Under the pieces are notes generated by a model. The model did not search any database, was not told the DNA's origin, and worked only from the letters and a program-made list of their open reading frames with translations. Positions 57,455-64,000 of a stretch of DNA of 64,000 nucleotides are shown here, piece by piece. Every line of letters begins with the position of its first letter. The stretch's first letter is position 1. The DNA is taken from contig NZ_LUUI01000077.1 of the NCBI RefSeq assembly GCF_001644015.1, forward strand, positions 1 through 64,000. Direction: 5' to 3'. This stretch comes from Methylomonas lenta (GTDB lineage: Bacteria > Pseudomonadota > Gammaproteobacteria > Methylococcales > Methylomonadaceae). Position numbers and translations under genes: made by a program.

Positions 57455-57544
57455 GATATTCCCCGTTTTTATTGTTATAACTAGCTGCGATTATACTGAA
57501 GCTAGTGTAGAAGGTAGTTGATTTGTTCTGTAATGTTAGGCCTG

Positions 57545-58525
57545 TTAAGCATTGGCAAAAGGAAAGGCTAGAACATGTTCGATGCTATCGCAGTCTGAAG
57601 CGATCATCAGCAAGCGATCCAGTCCGATGGCAATACCGCTGCAATCAGGTAAGCCGGTTTGTAATGCATCCAAAAACAGTTGATCTTTTTCTACGGCAGC
57701 CAAACCGTGTTTTTGTCGATAGGCAATTTCACGCTCGAAACGGGCGTTTTGCTCTTCCGCGTCGGATAACTCAAAAAAGCCATTGCCCAGTTCCACGCCG
57801 TTGATGAATACTTCAAATCGTTCAGATAGGCGTGTATCGTCGGTATGCAGCCGGGCCAATGAGGATTGAATTGCGGGGTAATCGTGAACTAAACAGATTG
57901 AGTTTCTCGGCATGGCATTTTGTACGCAATGGCTGAACAAAAAATCTAGCCATAGAGCATGATTATCAGCGCACAAGCTATCCGCTTCCGGGTGGCCTTG
58001 GCTTTTGCTAAACTGGTGATAGGCTAATCGGGAAAAGCATAGCGGATCCAGGCCGGTGCATTCGATGAACAATTGTTGATAGCTGACTTGCGTCACCGAT
58101 AATTGCGGCATGCTGCCAGATAGTAGCGTCATTAACAATTCCGCTACTTCATGCATCAGTTGTTGCAAATTAAACTCAACCCGATACCACTCCAGCAGGG
58201 TGAATTCGGGGTTATGAAAGCGGCCAACTTCACTGTTTCTGAAGGCTTTGCAAATTTGATAAATGCTGCCACTGCCTGCAGCCAGTAAACGTTTCATGGC
58301 AAATTCGGGAGAGGTTTGCAGAAACAGGTCTTTTTTATGCGGCGGATTATGAAACTGGCTGGTAAAGAAATCCAGATTGGGATCGGTACCTGTGGCGCGA
58401 CATAGTAATGGTGTCTCGACTTCCAGTACATTGCGCTCGGCAAAAAACCGGCGGATGGTGGCCAGCAACTGCGCGCGTTGCTGCAGTTGCTGTAAATCCG
58501 CCACTGGTCGCCAGTCGGCTGTCAC
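57545..58525 (-). CDS. epmA: EF-P--(R)-beta-lysine ligase
   Basis: 326-residue class II lysyl-tRNA synthetase-like enzyme lacking the tRNA-binding domain. Motif 2 region FRNSEVGRFHNPEFTLLEWYR and motif 3 GIAIGLDRLLMIA are visible. It attaches beta-lysine to Lys34 of EF-P. Start is GTG 58525, sharing one base with the efp stop, so both are made from one message. Its partner epmB is divergent on the other side of efp. Confidence 0.95.
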   Translation of the reverse strand: MTADWRPVADLQQLQQRAQLLATIRRFFAERNVLEVETPLLCRATGTDPNLDFFTSQFHNPPHKKDLFLQTSPEFAMKRLLAAGSGSIYQICKAFRNSEVGRFHNPEFTLLEWYRVEFNLQQLMHEVAELLMTLLSGSMPQLSVTQVSYQQLFIECTGLDPLCFSRLAYHQFSKSQGHPEADSLCADNHALWLDFLFSHCVQNAMPRNSICLVHDYPAIQSSLARLHTDDTRLSERFEVFINGVELGNGFFELSDAEEQNARFEREIAYRQKHGLAAVEKDQLFLDALQTGLPDCSGIAIGLDRLLMIASDCDSIEHVLAFPFANA

Positions 58526-59094
58526 TATTCTTTAACGCGGGAAACGTATTCGCCGGTTCGTGTATCGACGCGGATCATTTCGCCAATTTGTACAAACAAG
58601 GGCACCCGTACAACCGCGCCGGATTCTAGTGTGGCTGGTTTGCCGCCACCGCCTGAGGTATCGCCTTTCAAGCCGGGGTCAGTTTCGGTAATGCTTAATT
58701 CAACAAAATTTGGGGGGGTGACCGATAAAGGCACATCATTCCACAAAGTCATGGTGCACATATCTTGTTCTTTCAACCATTTGACGGTGTCACCGACCGC
58801 ATTTTTATCAGCTTGATATTGTTCGAATGTATCGGGCACCATAAAATGCCAAAACTCGCCATCAGAGTAAAGATATTGCATTTCACGATCCACAACATCA
58901 GCACCTTCTACCGACTCACCGGATTTAAAAGTACGCTCAATGACGCGACCGGATTTTAGATTGCGGATTTTGACCCGGTTAAAGGCTTGGCCTTTGCCGG
59001 GTTTAACGAACTCGTTCTCAATAATCGAACAAGGGTCGTTGTCCAGCATGATTTTTAAACCGCCTTTGAACTCGTTGGTGCTATAAGTTGCCAT
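58525..59094 (-). CDS. efp: Elongation factor P
   Basis: 189 residues in three domains (KOW-like at the N-terminus, two OB folds). The modified Lys34 lies in the KPGKGQ loop (31-36). It relieves ribosome stalling at proline runs. ATG 59094 follows GAGGAAA; a frame from 59112 is an extension. epmA overlaps downstream; epmB starts 75 bp away on the other strand. Confidence 0.97.
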   Translation of the reverse strand: MATYSTNEFKGGLKIMLDNDPCSIIENEFVKPGKGQAFNRVKIRNLKSGRVIERTFKSGESVEGADVVDREMQYLYSDGEFWHFMVPDTFEQYQADKNAVGDTVKWLKEQDMCTMTLWNDVPLSVTPPNFVELSITETDPGLKGDTSGGGGKPATLESGAVVRVPLFVQIGEMIRVDTRTGEYVSRVKE

Positions 59095-59168
59095 TATTTC
59101 CTCGTGAAACAAACAATAAGTCGGAGGATTATAATGTATATGGATTTTATTCGGAAACCGGAGCCGTA

Positions 59169-60155
59169 TTGAACACCCCCACCACTCTCTGGCAACGCCA
59201 ACTTGCCGAGGCTTTTTCCAGTGTTGACGCTTTATGTCGACATCTGCAACTCGATTCGTCCAGTCTGCCTTTATTGCCTCAATTCAAGGATTTTCCGCTA
59301 CGGGTGCCGCGCGGATTTGTCGATTGCATGGAAAAAGGTAACCCCTTCGATCCGTTATTAAGGCAAGTGCTGCCTGTTCAGGATGAGTTGCAGGATTTTC
59401 CTGGGTACAGTTTTGACCCTGTGGGTGATTTAAACGCAGTGGCCCAGGCAGGCGTTATCCATAAATATCAGGGCAGGCTGCTGCTAATTTGTACTGGCGG
59501 CTGCGCCGTGCATTGTCGTTATTGTTTTAGGCGTCATTTTCCATATAACGATCTGCAACTATCCAGCCAAAAAATGAATCAAGCGCTGGATTACATTATC
59601 ACTCGCAGCGAGATTAAAGAAGTGATACTTAGTGGTGGTGATCCGCTATTATTAAGCGATGCGAAACTTTGCGACTTGCTGGAAAATATTAGTCGGATTC
59701 AGCATGTTCAGCGCATCCGGATTCATAGTCGTATTCCGGTAGTATTGCCTGCACGCATCACAGACAAACTTTTACAGACTTTGGCCAGCTTGCCTCAGCA
59801 AATAGTGCTGGTGATTCATGCCAATCATGCTAACGAATTGAGCTCTGATGTGGCTGTTGCCTGCCAGCATTTGAAGCAACATAATGTAACTTTGTTAAAT
59901 CAAAGCGTGCTTTTAAAACACGTGAACGATAACAGCAATACGCTTTGCCGGCTTAGCGAGAAACTGTTTATTTTTGGCATCTTGCCCTATTATCTACATA
60001 GCCTGGATCGCGCCACTGGCGTTGGGCATTTTGAAGTATCTGAGCAGCGAGCCAAACAACTCATTCAGTCCATGCAGGAAACTTTACCTGGCTATCTGGT
60101 GCCGAAACTAGTCAAAGAACAAGCAGGAGCCGCTCACAAAATCCGTCTGGCCTAA
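59169..60155 (+). CDS. epmB: Lysine 2,3-aminomutase-like EpmB
   Basis: 328-residue radical SAM enzyme turning lysine into (R)-beta-lysine for EF-P. The cluster motif CAVHCRYCF (CxxxCxxC) is near 117-125, followed by LSGGDPLLL and the PLP-lysine region near the end ([10 protein letters not shown]). The likely start is TTG 59169 after GGAG, which gives the usual N-terminus LNTP; in-frame extension to 59088 would overlap the efp start region. Divergent from efp-epmA. Confidence 0.93.
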   Translation: MNTPTTLWQRQLAEAFSSVDALCRHLQLDSSSLPLLPQFKDFPLRVPRGFVDCMEKGNPFDPLLRQVLPVQDELQDFPGYSFDPVGDLNAVAQAGVIHKYQGRLLLICTGGCAVHCRYCFRRHFPYNDLQLSSQKMNQALDYIITRSEIKEVILSGGDPLLLSDAKLCDLLENISRIQHVQRIRIHSRIPVVLPARITDKLLQTLASLPQQIVLVIHANHANELSSDVAVACQHLKQHNVTLLNQSVLLKHVNDNSNTLCRLSEKLFIFGILPYYLHSLDRATGVGHFEVSEQRAKQLIQSMQETLPGYLVPKLVKEQAGAAHKIRLA

Positions 60156-60232
60156 TTTCGACCTTGCCAGTCGTTGTTTGGCAGTCTGTCGCGGTTTATC
60201 ATTGAATGTAGTCATTACCTTTTAGGAAGCTC

Positions 60233-64000
<3,768 letters not shown>

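Overview
The window looks like chromosome of a gammaproteobacterium of roughly 45-50 % GC, most likely a Methylococcales (Methylomonas-like) bacterium. This rests on gammaproteobacterial gene order (zapA next to 6S RNA, ygfB-pepP-ubiH, rplU-rpmA-obgE-proB, hslVU-DUF971-ubiE-ubiJ-ubiB), on several secreted proteins with PEP-CTERM-type sorting tails, on a type III glutamine synthetase, and on REP-like GC-rich palindromes of a kind I associate with that group. No methane oxidation gene is present, so the lifestyle is an inference.

Region 1 (1-9.6 kb) is a lipid or polyene-type biosynthetic locus made of two divergent units. Leftward run a GTG-started isoprenylcysteine-methyltransferase-like protein, an acyl carrier protein (ACP), a condensation-fold acyltransferase and an NRPS-type adenylating enzyme. 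Rightward, behind a sigma70-like promoter, run a second ACP, a COG4648-type membrane protein, a LolA-like carrier, an MMPL exporter, a ketosynthase and a ketosynthase-like chain-length factor whose reading frame is broken near its start. The rightward set resembles the export and condensing part of aryl polyene clusters, but ketoreductase, dehydratase and thioesterase genes are not in view.

Region 2 (9.6-16 kb) holds cell-surface genes: a small Gln-rich secreted protein, a very large GC-rich secreted protein with an Asp-box motif and a structured leader, and a PEP-CTERM protein behind a sigma54-type promoter and two copies of a 170-190 bp direct repeat. Region 3 (16-23.8 kb) has a type III glutamine synthetase with an NtrC box and a sigma54 promoter, a small lipoprotein, a flavin-dependent halogenase-like enzyme, a cis/trans fatty acid isomerase and a small secreted protein.

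Region 4 (23.9-32.9 kb) is housekeeping: HslVU protease, ubiquinone synthesis, leucine synthesis, a type 4/5 uracil-DNA glycosylase and RimI. Region 5 (33-45.5 kb) begins with a composite palindromic repeat, then a membrane protein, a malic enzyme, and a poly-N-acetylglucosamine export operon (pgaA-pgaC-pgaD, no pgaB). Its PgaA is about twice the usual size because a 332-residue TPR unit is present three times. A C-type-lectin-like surface protein with its own sigma54 promoter follows.

Region 6 (45.5-64 kb) carries a MIF-like tautomerase, bacterioferritin, an arsenic operon (arsR, ArsI-like, arsC, acr3), 6S RNA with zapA, the ygfB-pepP-ubiH operon, rplU-rpmA-obgE-proB, a ZIP transporter, the complete EF-P lysylation set (efp-epmA with divergent epmB), and a large hybrid histidine kinase cut by the window end. 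No tRNA, rRNA, CRISPR array or intact insertion sequence was seen.
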